Below, in pieces: positions 41,410 to 49,759 of a stretch of 64,000 bases of DNA (its first letter is position 1; the number at the start of each line of letters is the position of its first letter). A model generated the notes under the pieces. The model was given only the letters and a program-made list of their open reading frames with translations, ran no database searches and was not told where the DNA came from. The DNA is from Sporomusaceae bacterium UBA7701. GTDB taxonomy: Bacteria > Bacillota > Negativicutes > Sporomusales > UBA7701. The position numbers and the translations under genes were made by a program. Where the stretch lies: NCBI GenBank assembly GCA_002482545.1, contig DLGF01000020.1, positions 62,001-126,000 on the forward strand. The letters are read 5' to 3'.

Positions 41410-42555
41410 ATGGAAAAAGGTCCGGTTGCCAGAGAATGTTCCTGTTCTTGCAACGGTGATCCGCAAAATAGCGAAAACCGGTGCTGCAAGCCAATGCCTC
41501 CGGCGCATGCCGGCGAAAACCGCACGCCTTGGGTGATCGGGGCGATAGAAACTTCAACAGGGAAAATCCCTCAAGTGAGCACCGAGTATACGCCGCGGGA
41601 CAGGTTCGGGGCATGGAAGGCGCGCTGGGGCATCGGGCGGATGGACTATAAAGTTCCGCCCGGTCTCTACGGAGTGGGGAATCCCGATGCTAATTCCCTG
41701 GTGCTGGTCTCGGCCAACTATAAGATGAGTTTCGACCGGCTCCGCTCCGAATTGAAAGGCCTCGATCTGTGGATCCTGGTGTTGGATACCAGGGGCGTCA
41801 ACGTCTGGTGCGCAGCCGGCAAAGGAACGTTCGGGACCGAAGAGCTGGTCCATCGTATCAGTCAAGTGAGGCTTCCGGAGATCGTGACCCATCGGGCCTT
41901 GATCGTGCCCCAGCTCGGTGCGCCCGGCGTGTCTGCCCATAAGGTCTTGAAGCTGTCGGGCTTTAGAGTGCTGTACGGTCCGGTAAGGGCCGCGGATGTT
42001 CCGGCGTTTATCGGCAGAGGCTTGAAGGCCACTGCCGCTATGCGGGAGGTCCGGTTCGACATGCGGGATCGTTTGGTGCTGGCGCCCTTCGAACTGGTCA
42101 GCACCGTCAAACCGGCGCTCCTTCTTTTGGCGGTGCTCTTTTTGGTCAACCTGATAGCAGGAAAAGAAGGCTTTGCCTTGAGCCTGGTAAGTCATACCCT
42201 GGCTGACTTTATCCCCTATCTGGGAGCTGTTTTAACAGGGACGGTCCTAACCCCCCTCCTCTTGCCGTACATTCCAGGTCCGGCTTTTGCCTGGAAAGGA
42301 TGGCTGATGGGGCTGTTATGGGCGGGTGTATATGTCTGGTTTATTGCTTCTCAAGCAAGCTGGACTCATGGTTTGTTTTACCTGCTGATTTTGCCTCCCA
42401 TTGCCTCCTATCTTGCGATGAATTTTACCGGCTGCAGCACCTACACTTCTCTTTCCGGCGTGGCGAAAGAGATGAAATTTGCCGTACCGGCCCAGCTTAT
42501 TTCCGCAGTGGGCGGAATAATACTTTGGGTTGGCGGGTTATTGCTCGGATTTTGA
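41410..42555 (+). CDS. hgcA: mercury methylation corrinoid protein HgcA
   Basis: 381 residues from the ATG at 41410 (GGAGAGGAG upstream). The first 35 residues are Cys-rich (ECSCSCNGDP). The corrinoid domain follows, with the diagnostic cap-helix motif NVWCAAGKGTFGTEEL (Cys134), which provides the axial Cys ligand to cobalt and exists only in HgcA. The C-terminal 150 residues hold four or five membrane segments. The protein would transfer a methyl carbanion equivalent from its cob(III)alamin to Hg(II), making methylmercury, and receives electrons from HgcB. Confidence 0.96.
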   Translation: MEKGPVARECSCSCNGDPQNSENRCCKPMPPAHAGENRTPWVIGAIETSTGKIPQVSTEYTPRDRFGAWKARWGIGRMDYKVPPGLYGVGNPDANSLVLVSANYKMSFDRLRSELKGLDLWILVLDTRGVNVWCAAGKGTFGTEELVHRISQVRLPEIVTHRALIVPQLGAPGVSAHKVLKLSGFRVLYGPVRAADVPAFIGRGLKATAAMREVRFDMRDRLVLAPFELVSTVKPALLLLAVLFLVNLIAGKEGFALSLVSHTLADFIPYLGAVLTGTVLTPLLLPYIPGPAFAWKGWLMGLLWAGVYVWFIASQASWTHGLFYLLILPPIASYLAMNFTGCSTYTSLSGVAKEMKFAVPAQLISAVGGIILWVGGLLLGF

Positions 42556-42573
42556 TGTAAGGGAGAATGGACT

Positions 42574-42882
42574 GTGATAAAGCATCGATATTTGAAAAAG
42601 GTTGCGACCTTGGAGCTGAATGCGGATAAGTGCATCGGGTGCGGCGTGTGCCTGGATGTATGTCCCCATGAGGTCTTTGAAATAAATTCGGGCAAGACCT
42701 GGATCAGCGACCGGGACCGGTGCATGGAATGTGGAGCCTGCGCGCAAAACTGTCCTGTTGAAGCACTGACGGTTAAGGTTGGGGTTGGCTGCGCCGCAGC
42801 CATTATACAAGGAAAGCTGAAGGGAACCGCTCCCTGTTGCGGCGGCTCGGAAGGAGATAAATCGTCCTGCTGCGGCGGGTGA
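42574..42882 (+). CDS. hgcB: mercury methylation ferredoxin HgcB
   Basis: 102 residues from a GTG at 42574, 18 bases after hgcA. Two [4Fe-4S] motifs: CIGCGVCLDVC (Cys20, 23, 26, 30) and CMECGACAQNC (Cys50, 53, 56, 60). The conserved extra Cys73 lies in GVGCAAAI, and the C-terminus has paired cysteines (88-89 and 99-100), which in known HgcB proteins bind Hg(II). It reduces the HgcA corrinoid. All elements needed for function are present. Confidence 0.96.
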   Translation: MIKHRYLKKVATLELNADKCIGCGVCLDVCPHEVFEINSGKTWISDRDRCMECGACAQNCPVEALTVKVGVGCAAAIIQGKLKGTAPCCGGSEGDKSSCCGG

Positions 42883-43289
42883 GGCATCGTCAGAAAATAA
42901 TACAGCGGAGAAAATTGTGGGGTTTCCCAATTTACGATCAGCAGTTAAAATAGAGACATTGGAGGTAGAAAATCATTTTGTAGCACCTTCAATATGATCC
43001 CGCGTCTGGAAGACGCCGGGGTTAATGCGATATTCGTCTCAGCAAAGCCTGGTATTTAAATTATTTAGCAGAAAAGATCAAAAATCAGTTGAAATTCCAA
43101 GCTATATAAAGTTCCTGTTATTACCATTGCTAGACACACTGAACCCTATAGCGCAGGGGATATCCGGCAGGATGGCAAGACGGATCTGGTTTCATCAGGA
43201 AAACAATATTATGCGCCGTTTTGTAATTAATTTTATAAGCAGGCTGATTATGTCTGTATTTATATAGAGGATTTGAGGCGATTTATAAT
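42883..43289. other. intergenic region between hgcB and the CBS gene
   Basis: About 400 lower-G+C bases without a convincing gene. A frame at 42976-43062 reads STFNMIPRLEDAGVNAIFVS and stops, possibly a gene remnant. The 80-codon frame from 43025 has no ribosome binding site and unnatural composition. Confidence 0.4.
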
Positions 43290-43778
43290 ATGAAGATACA
43301 CAACAGAGCAGTAAATGGCAGAAAAGTTGTTGTAGGGGATGTAGTAGAGGAAGAAAGTGAAGAAAAAAATATTGTTTTCTTATTAATACCGAAAGCAGCG
43401 GTTGCATTTCTGCATGATCACTGTTCCCTGCGGCAGGGACTTGAAAAAATGAGGTATCATGGATATACTGCCATACCGGTTATTACAAAGGATGGAACTT
43501 ATATCGGGACGGTCAGTGAAGGAGATTTTTTGTGGCATTTGCTGGACAGTGATGTGTACACTATGAAATTACAGGAGGAATATTCCATTCTGGATATACT
43601 CCGAAAAGGCTGGAATCCTGCGGTAAAAATTGATACAACCATGGATGAACTGCTCCTGCGCGTTATGGATCAAAATTTTGTTCCGGTAATTGATGACCGG
43701 AGAAAATTCATAGGGATTATAACTCGAAAAGACGTAATAAAGTATTATCACAATCTAGTGAGAACCACTAACCTTTAA
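43290..43778 (+). CDS. CBS-domain protein
   Basis: 162 residues with two CBS units: about residues 30-80 (AVAFLHDHCSLRQGLEKMRY, AIPVITKDGTYIGTVSEGDF) and about 105-160 (VKIDTTMDELLLRVMDQNFV, PVIDDRRKFIGIITRKDVIK). CBS pairs bind adenine nucleotides such as AMP, ATP or c-di-AMP and regulate partner proteins. There is no attached enzymatic domain, so a free-standing energy sensor is likely. The lower G+C and isolation suggest it may have been acquired. Confidence 0.85.
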   Translation: MKIHNRAVNGRKVVVGDVVEEESEEKNIVFLLIPKAAVAFLHDHCSLRQGLEKMRYHGYTAIPVITKDGTYIGTVSEGDFLWHLLDSDVYTMKLQEEYSILDILRKGWNPAVKIDTTMDELLLRVMDQNFVPVIDDRRKFIGIITRKDVIKYYHNLVRTTNL

Positions 43779-43881
43779 GAATAATCATGTTGAACAGCAC
43801 GGCTGCCAAGGACGGATGAATGGGCTCTCCGCGGCAGCCCGAGCGTATATAGACGTTGCCTATTGCCTCTTTGCCCTGCAA

Positions 43882-44427
43882 CTACTCATGTGCCAAGATG
43901 CTCTTCCTGTTGGCGTCATAGGCTTTTGCCGTTAAAAGGATCATGCTTTCTTCCACTGCGGAAACAATCGCCACAATGCTCAGCGGGAGGATGACGACAA
44001 GCGGCAAGGAAGCTGTCAGCACGCACGCCGGCAGGGCGATAAAAAGAGCAAATCCGGTGAACTTGTTCAAAATCGTGTGTACCATACCCCATTGCCCGAA
44101 CTTTACCCTCGTAATGATGAGGTTTGCAGCGCGAATAACGCCAACCAAGACGATGACAAGGAGTACAAACAAGCTATTTTCTTTAGCAAGCAGCGGTACA
44201 AGCATCGACAGCGCAACGCTGAAAAAGACCAAGTCCCCTAAGCTGTCCAGCTTCGCGCCAAGCCTTGTTTCGGCGTGGAGACTGCGGGCAATGATTCCGT
44301 CGGCGATGTCGGTCAGTCCACATAGCAGATAAAGGGTCAAAAACAAAACAAGTTTATCAGGAACAAGCAGCAACGCCAACGAAAGGAAGATGCGGGCGCA
44401 GGACAGGATATTGGGCAGGTGCTTCAA
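43882..44427 (-). CDS. CDP-alcohol phosphatidyltransferase family protein
   Basis: 181 residues. The catalytic motif D-G-x2-A-R-x8-G-x3-D-x3-D is complete as DGIIARSLHAETRLGAKLDS followed by LGD (about residues 41-63). About five membrane segments surround it. Enzymes of this family make phosphatidylglycerophosphate, phosphatidylserine or cardiolipin from CDP-diacylglycerol. The short length and NIL...R start fit a PgsA-like or related enzyme, but the alcohol substrate cannot be decided. No operon partner is visible. Confidence 0.85.
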   Translation of the reverse strand: MKHLPNILSCARIFLSLALLLVPDKLVLFLTLYLLCGLTDIADGIIARSLHAETRLGAKLDSLGDLVFFSVALSMLVPLLAKENSLFVLLVIVLVGVIRAANLIITRVKFGQWGMVHTILNKFTGFALFIALPACVLTASLPLVVILPLSIVAIVSAVEESMILLTAKAYDANRKSILAHE

Positions 44428-44630
44428 GGGACCGGAAAAATATCCGATTCTGATTGCTGCGGGCGGTTTGCGTTGCCGATCAAGGCCCGGCTGTTCAAAC
44501 CAACCTTTTGCAAATCATTAACAGGAAGTTCGGCAATGCTCAAAACTTATCATCCTCCCAATGCGCCCGTTATTCATTATAATATATCCAAACAATAATT
44601 AATAAAAAAGAGAGGCCGGACTTTATGCAA

Positions 44631-44690
44631 GGACCATCCGGGAGTCTGCCGTCAGGAATGGACGGCAGACTCCCGGGTGGCCTTTTTTCT
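44631..44690. terminator. strong intrinsic terminator
   Basis: A stem of about 20 pairs (CCGGGAGTCTGCCGTC with GACGGCAGACTCCCGG plus flanking GGACCA/TGGCC) is followed by CCTTTTTTCTG. It insulates the FAD oxidase gene from upstream transcription. No upstream plus-strand gene is obvious. Confidence 0.85.
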
Positions 44691-44827
44691 GTTTGTTGCA
44701 GGGCTGAACCCATTGGCGGAAAGAGCCGCCACCCGGTTCCCGGGCTCTTTCCCGGAGGGGCAGTAACAATGATTATTAAATTAACATAATATACCCCGGG
44801 AGAAGTAAATCGGGCAGGTGAAAAAAA

Positions 44828-46150
44828 ATGAAGTACAGCGGGCTGACAGGAAAGGTCGTGATACCGGGAGATCCCGGATATGAAGAGGCCAGGCAGGAGT
44901 ATAACGAGGCGATCAACGCATATCCTGCCGTTATCGTATATTGCTCCGACCCGTGCGATGTAGCCGGGGCGATACTTTGGTCAAGGGAAAGGGATATCGA
45001 GCTGCGGGTCCGGTCCGGCGGCCACAGCTACGAAGGATACTCGACCGGCACGAATAAATTGGTCATCGATACGGCCTGCATGCATCACGTCAAGGTGGAT
45101 GCCGCCGGCGGCACTGTCGAGGTCCAGGCGGGAGGGAGATTATTGCCGCTATACGAAAGGCTTTACCGATGCGGCTATGCCTTTCCGGGAGGAACCTGTC
45201 CGTCGGTAGCCATATCCGGACTGGTTCTGGGCGGCGGCATAGGGCTGTCCACCCGTTATTTGGGCCTGACGGCGGATAGCCTGATCGAGGCTGAAATGGT
45301 GGATGCCCGGGGAAAGCTGCTGACGGCGAATCACGCTTGCAATCCGGAATTGTTCTGGGCGCTACGGGGAGCGGGCGGCGGCAATTTCGGCGTCGTGATC
45401 GGGTATAAATTCCGGTTGACGGAACCAGTAAACAAAATAACCTTGATCCGGCTGAGATGGGATGATAATGCGCCGGCCAGAATTGAATTTTTGCGGGTTT
45501 GGCAGGAGTGGCTGCCGCATTTGGACCGGAGGATGAGCGCATTTGGCGGAATATATAAGCTGGGGGCCTGGATAAACGCATTTTTTTACGGGCGGCCCAA
45601 GGAGGCTGGACAAATCCTGGATCCTCTGTTGAACATACCCGGCTTGACTCTTGAAAACATCAACTATATCCCTTTTATCGACGCCGTAAAGATAATCGGG
45701 GCAGGCTACCCGAAGCGGGAAGCTTTTCAGACCGCGGGAAGATTTGTGCAGCGTCCTTTCGCGCAGAGCGAATTAGCGGGGCTTATCGATATTATGGATA
45801 AAGCGCCGTCGGACAGAAATTCGTCCCTTCGGGTATACTCGCTGGGGGGAAGCGTCAGAGACCTGGAAATAGACGCGACAGCCTTCTTCTACAGGCAGGC
45901 CGATTATATAATGGCGATCGCCTCCTCCTGGCAAAGCGAAGCCGAAGCGCCGTCACACAAAGAATGGGTGAAGGCGGGTTTCAACTATATTTATAGGATT
46001 ACCCGGGGGTCGTATGTAAACTTCCCCTATAGCCAAACGCCGGATTACGAGCGGGCTTATTACGGGGAGCATCTGCGAAGATTGCGGCGTGTCAAGCAGG
46101 AATATGACCCCTGTGATGTATTCAGTTTTCCGCAAAGCATAAAAATCTGA
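44828..46150 (+). CDS. berberine-bridge-type FAD-linked oxidoreductase
   Basis: 440 residues. The FAD-binding PCMH domain has RSGGHSYEGYSTG with the His that forms the 8-alpha-histidyl bond, and FPGGTCPSVAISGLVLGGGI with the Cys used for a second covalent bond in bicovalent members. The BBE C-terminal motif is YINFPYSQ-like (here VNFPYSQTPDYERAYYGEHL, then YDPCDVFSFPQSI). Such enzymes oxidise sugars, alkaloids or alcohols with O2 as acceptor. In an anaerobe the acceptor may differ. Single gene; ribosome binding site GGCAGGTGA is weak. Confidence 0.88.
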   Translation: MKYSGLTGKVVIPGDPGYEEARQEYNEAINAYPAVIVYCSDPCDVAGAILWSRERDIELRVRSGGHSYEGYSTGTNKLVIDTACMHHVKVDAAGGTVEVQAGGRLLPLYERLYRCGYAFPGGTCPSVAISGLVLGGGIGLSTRYLGLTADSLIEAEMVDARGKLLTANHACNPELFWALRGAGGGNFGVVIGYKFRLTEPVNKITLIRLRWDDNAPARIEFLRVWQEWLPHLDRRMSAFGGIYKLGAWINAFFYGRPKEAGQILDPLLNIPGLTLENINYIPFIDAVKIIGAGYPKREAFQTAGRFVQRPFAQSELAGLIDIMDKAPSDRNSSLRVYSLGGSVRDLEIDATAFFYRQADYIMAIASSWQSEAEAPSHKEWVKAGFNYIYRITRGSYVNFPYSQTPDYERAYYGEHLRRLRRVKQEYDPCDVFSFPQSIKI

Positions 46151-46207
46151 ACAGAAAAAAAGCTGCGCCTGCCAGGCAAGTCCATAATACAGGAGGAACT
46201 TTTACTG

Positions 46208-46244
46208 CAAGAAATGCCTCCGGCCGGGCCGGGGGCATTTCTTG
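46208..46244. terminator. bidirectional terminator between convergent genes
   Basis: CAAGAAATGCC pairs with GGCATTTCTTG around a GC-rich inner stem. It lies between the FAD oxidase end (46150) and the ABC ATPase end (46252). Confidence 0.75.
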
Positions 46245-46251
46245 TACTTCC

Positions 46252-47052
46252 CTATTTCCCTTGCGCCATTTCCAGTTCCTTGCCTTTCAGCACTTCGTCC
46301 CGCAGGGTCAGCCAGACGGTCTGGAAGAGCTCGTTGTAGTGCAGCGTGGTGCGGATTTCGGCGATGTCCCGGGGACGGGGCAGGTCGATATCGATAATGG
46401 CTTTGACGCGGCCCGGGTGGGCGGTCATGATGAGGACCCTGTCGCCCAGGCAGAGGGCTTCGTCAATGCTGTGGGTGATGAAGACGGTGGTCTTGTGGGT
46501 TTCCTCCCAGATCCGCAGCAGTTCCTGCTGGAGGATGATGCGGTTTTGCTCATCCAGGGCGCCGAAGGGTTCGTCCATGAGCAGGATTTCCGGGTCGTTG
46601 GCGAAGGCGCGGGCGACGCTGACCCGCTGCTTCATTCCCCCGGAAAGCTGGTGGGGATAGCAGTCGGCAAACTTGGACAGGCCGATTTTGCGGATATAGG
46701 AGGCGGCGATTTCGTTCCGCTCTTTCGCCGGGACGCCCCGCAGCCGGAGGCCGTACGACACATTGGCGCGGACCGTCATCCAGGGAAAAACGCTTTGCTC
46801 CTGGAAGACCATCGAATTGAGCGGGCGATTGCCGCCGCCCTGCCTGACGAGGACTTTGCCGGAGGTGCTGTCCTCCAGTCCGGCGAGGATGCGGAGCAAA
46901 GTCGTTTTGCCGCAGCCGCTGGGGCCGACGATGCAGAAAAATTCGCCGTCCCTTATGTCGAGGTCGATGGTCTCCAGAGCGGTGACGGGGCCGGTGCGGG
47001 ATTCGAAACACTTGCTGACGCCTTCGAGTTTTATGCCTGGTTCCTTCGCCAC
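46252..47052 (-). CDS. ABC transporter ATPase, nitrate/sulfonate/taurine type
   Basis: 266 residues from a GTG at 47052, which follows GGGAGGTGCC; the frame extends 10 codons further to 47082, overlapping the permease. Walker A GPSGCGKT, signature LSGGMKQRVSVARAFA and Walker B EILLMDEPFGALD are complete, and the H-loop reads FITHSIDEA. The EPFGALD signature places it in the SsuB/TauB/NrtD family. It powers uptake with the permease and binding protein encoded just upstream on the minus strand. Confidence 0.93.
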   Translation of the reverse strand: MAKEPGIKLEGVSKCFESRTGPVTALETIDLDIRDGEFFCIVGPSGCGKTTLLRILAGLEDSTSGKVLVRQGGGNRPLNSMVFQEQSVFPWMTVRANVSYGLRLRGVPAKERNEIAASYIRKIGLSKFADCYPHQLSGGMKQRVSVARAFANDPEILLMDEPFGALDEQNRIILQQELLRIWEETHKTTVFITHSIDEALCLGDRVLIMTAHPGRVKAIIDIDLPRPRDIAEIRTTLHYNELFQTVWLTLRDEVLKGKELEMAQGK

Positions 47053-47066
47053 TACGGCACCTCCCG

Positions 47067-47837
47067 TTATTGCTGTTTCCACGGGACCACCCAGCGTTCG
47101 ACGGCGTCCAGCAGCAGGGAAAAAATGTAGCCCAGCACCGACAGCACAATGAGCGCGACAAACATCCGCTCGATGTCGAACATATCGTAGGCCCGCCAGA
47201 TCATCCAGCCGACTCCGGCCTTGGCGGCCGACATCTCGGCGGCCACGATCAGGATGAGGGCCATGCCCATTCCCAGCTTCAGGCCGGCGAAAATCAGGGG
47301 CAACGCCCCGGGAAAGGCGACCGTGAGGTAGAAGTCCTTGCGGCTGGCGCCAAAGTTTTTGGCTACGTCGAGATAAATTTTGTCGATATTCAGGACACCG
47401 GCCATGGTGTTGATGACCACGAGGTAGAATACGCCGATCGCGATGGTGAAGACCTTCGATGTCTCGCCCAGGCCGAAAACCAGCAGGATTAGCGGCATGA
47501 TCGCCAGTTTGGGAATGGGATATGTAGCGGCGATCATCGGCTCGACGGCCGAACGGACGAAGGGGGACAATCCCATGCTCATGCCGAGGACGATGCCCGG
47601 CGCGGCTCCCGCGACAAAACCCAGTACAACCCGCTGGACGCTCACCAGCGTGTTGAGGATGAGTTCGCCGGAGAGGGCGAGCGGGGCGAACGCCTGGACA
47701 ATGAGGCTGGGGCTGGAGAATAGTCTGGTGTCGATGGCGTGAATGCGGGCGAGGAGTTCCCAGACTAGGAGGAGCGTGAGGGGGGACAGGACGGACAGCG
47801 TGCGGAACAGCAGGGTGTTATGGGGAGATTTCGCCAT
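47067..47837 (-). CDS. ABC transporter permease, SsuC/TauC type
   Basis: 256 residues with about six membrane segments. The BPD_transp_1 coupling motif lies in EAAxxxGAxxxxxF-like form (here DVAKNFGASRKDFYLTVAFP), and GAAPGIVLGMSMGLS, IATPIAK-like and ALPLIFAGLKLGMGMALILI are typical of this family. It forms the inner-membrane channel for the ATPase and the binding lipoprotein. Confidence 0.92.
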   Translation of the reverse strand: MAKSPHNTLLFRTLSVLSPLTLLLVWELLARIHAIDTRLFSSPSLIVQAFAPLALSGELILNTLVSVQRVVLGFVAGAAPGIVLGMSMGLSPFVRSAVEPMIAATYPIPKLAIMPLILLVFGLGETSKVFTIAIGVFYLVVINTMAGVLNIDKIYLDVAKNFGASRKDFYLTVAFPGALPLIFAGLKLGMGMALILIVAAEMSAAKAGVGWMIWRAYDMFDIERMFVALIVLSVLGYIFSLLLDAVERWVVPWKQQ

Positions 47838-47861
47838 ACACTCACCTCCCGGAAGGTTGGA

Positions 47862-48947
47862 TTATTGATACTTGCCCAAGGCCTTCAGCGCGAAATCGAC
47901 ATAGCTGTTGTCCACGGCGTCCTGGAGCTGGATATCGGCTTTCAGGAGGCCGCGTTCCTTGTACCAGGCCAAATCCATTTCGACGCCCTTGAGGCGGAGG
48001 TACCCGTCGGGGTTGATGCCGGTCGGGAACATCCTTTCGTAGAGGCCGGGGTCGTTGATGACCGAGAGCTTGCAGAGGATGTCGATAATCTCTTGTTTGT
48101 TCTTGTTTTTGAAGAACGCGTCGTTATAGTCGCGCAGCGATTGGACATAGGCGACCATGAACCGGTTGGCAACTTCGGGCTTTTTGGTCAGGCTGGTGCC
48201 GTAAACCAGAAGGGCGGTCTGGGCGTCGGGGTCGTATTCGGAGGGGTCTTTCCAGGGATCGAGCACTCCCTTGGCCATGCCCAGGGTGACGAAAGGTTCG
48301 ATGACCATGGCGCCGTCGATGCTCTTGTTGCCCAAAGACACCAGCATGTCAGGGAAAGCGCGGATGACCTGGACATCCACGTCCTTGGTGCTCATGCCGC
48401 CTTTCTGGAGCACGCGGTCGAGGGCGATCTCATCCAGGGAGGCCGTCCCGGCGATGGCCAGCTTCCGGCCGCGCAGGTCGGAATAATCGCGAATGGTGCC
48501 GGCCAGATCCTTGCGGATGACCAGGCGGTAATAGCCCTTGCCGGGGACGTTGATCCCCTTGTCGGCCACCAGTTTGACCGGGATGTCGCGGGACATGGCG
48601 TTGAAGAGGCCGGAAGCGGTGACCGCGGCGCCCACGTCGAGCTGGCCGGCGGCCAATTGGTTGATCATTTCCTGGCCGGTGTTGAATTGCACCGGTTCGA
48701 TCGTGATGCCCAGGTCCTTGTAGTAGCCCTTGGCCATGCCGATCAGAATTCCGGCGTCGGACACCACTTGCTTCATGCCGACTTTCACTACCGTTTCCCG
48801 CGGAAGCGGGCTGACCGAAGGAGCCCAGGCCGGCCCCCCGGCCGCTTTGGTTTGATTCTGAGTCGCCGGGGCTTGGCCGCAGCCGGCCAGCAGCAGCGCC
48901 AGGCTCAACAAGACGGCGGTCACGACCCAGATGGCTTTTCTTCGCAT
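47862..48947 (-). CDS. ABC transporter substrate-binding lipoprotein, SsuA/TauA/NMT1 family
   Basis: 361 residues. Signal and lipobox (LSLALLLAGC, Cys23) attach it outside the membrane. The solute-binding fold has VKVGMKQVVSDAGILIGMAK, YYKDLGITIEPVQF, LAAGQLDVGAA and DLRGRKLAIAGTASLDEIAL, the NMT1/SsuA-like pattern. Possible ligands are aliphatic sulfonates, taurine, nitrate or pyrimidine precursors. Since thiD lies about 0.8 kb away on the other strand, a thiamine-pyrimidine precursor is possible, but this is only a hint. First gene of the three-gene operon. Confidence 0.9.
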   Translation of the reverse strand: MRRKAIWVVTAVLLSLALLLAGCGQAPATQNQTKAAGGPAWAPSVSPLPRETVVKVGMKQVVSDAGILIGMAKGYYKDLGITIEPVQFNTGQEMINQLAAGQLDVGAAVTASGLFNAMSRDIPVKLVADKGINVPGKGYYRLVIRKDLAGTIRDYSDLRGRKLAIAGTASLDEIALDRVLQKGGMSTKDVDVQVIRAFPDMLVSLGNKSIDGAMVIEPFVTLGMAKGVLDPWKDPSEYDPDAQTALLVYGTSLTKKPEVANRFMVAYVQSLRDYNDAFFKNKNKQEIIDILCKLSVINDPGLYERMFPTGINPDGYLRLKGVEMDLAWYKERGLLKADIQLQDAVDNSYVDFALKALGKYQ

Positions 48948-49078
48948 ATTTTACCCTCCAGACTATCCGTTTTGAGATTACTACACGATATTCGCCCCGC
49001 TTATTTTTGGTTACAGCTATTGCAGGTTTTTAAAATGTGCGACATAATAGATTGTGGTAAACAGAATGGATGGTATAA

Positions 49079-49759
49079 ATGAAAACGATAATCGAACAAG
49101 TAGAGGCATGGCCGTTTCTTGACACCCTTCCGCCGGAGTGCGCCGGATTTGCGCTCGATAGGGAACTCGCCGAGTCGGGCACCCAATATCTGATGTTCTC
49201 CTACCGCAAGCCGCAGGATCACCGGAGCTTTGCCGTTCTTTACGACCATGCGACCAAGGATTTTATGGGGCGGATTACGGTCGGGCTGACCGAATATTTT
49301 GACGTGACGTTTATCTCTACCGATCTGGCCGGCCTGGAAAAAATTCTGGCCGAGCGGCTGCCGCGGACGCTGGACCGCCTGGCAGGCGACGAGGGTTATG
49401 AGAGCATCTTCCGGGCCAAGAAAATCCTGGAATGGGATTATGGCCGCCAACTGCCCCGGGAATTGGCCGGGTTTACGCTGTTCATCAGCCCGGAGCGGCC
49501 CATCCCGACCATCAACGGTTCCTACATCATCCTGGATTACAGCGACTTTTCCGAAGAGAGCAATTTGATTCTCTATTATAATGTCTACCGGGATGAATTC
49601 TTCGGGGAAATACGCTTCAGGCGGACCCCTGAGATGGCCGGCCAATTCGACGCCAAAGACCTTCCGGAATTGGCCGGGAAGGTTTCGGACAACCTGCAAG
49701 GCACCCTGGAGGCTTTGCGCGGGCGCCTGAACGAGGCCGGACGAGGAGAGGATAGATAA
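49079..49759 (+). CDS. unknown protein
   Basis: 226 residues, no signal peptide or membrane segment. It shows two similar blocks: YLMFSYRKPQDHRSFAVLYD ... FMGRITVGLTEYFDVTFIS and YIILDYSDFSEESNLILYYN ... FFGEIRFRRTPEMAGQF, so it may be an internally duplicated alpha/beta protein. I do not recognise the family. The stop overlaps the thiD start (ATAATGA-type junction), suggesting translational coupling with thiD. Confidence 0.65.
   Translation: MKTIIEQVEAWPFLDTLPPECAGFALDRELAESGTQYLMFSYRKPQDHRSFAVLYDHATKDFMGRITVGLTEYFDVTFISTDLAGLEKILAERLPRTLDRLAGDEGYESIFRAKKILEWDYGRQLPRELAGFTLFISPERPIPTINGSYIILDYSDFSEESNLILYYNVYRDEFFGEIRFRRTPEMAGQFDAKDLPELAGKVSDNLQGTLEALRGRLNEAGRGEDR

Noticed and set aside
43025..43267. 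80-codon frame between hgcB and the CBS gene
   Set aside because: No ribosome binding site, odd composition and no family similarity; more likely intergenic or a remnant.
46261..47130. Plus-strand frame of 289 codons opposite the ABC ATPase
   Set aside because: The minus-strand ATPase has all catalytic motifs; this frame is its mirror.
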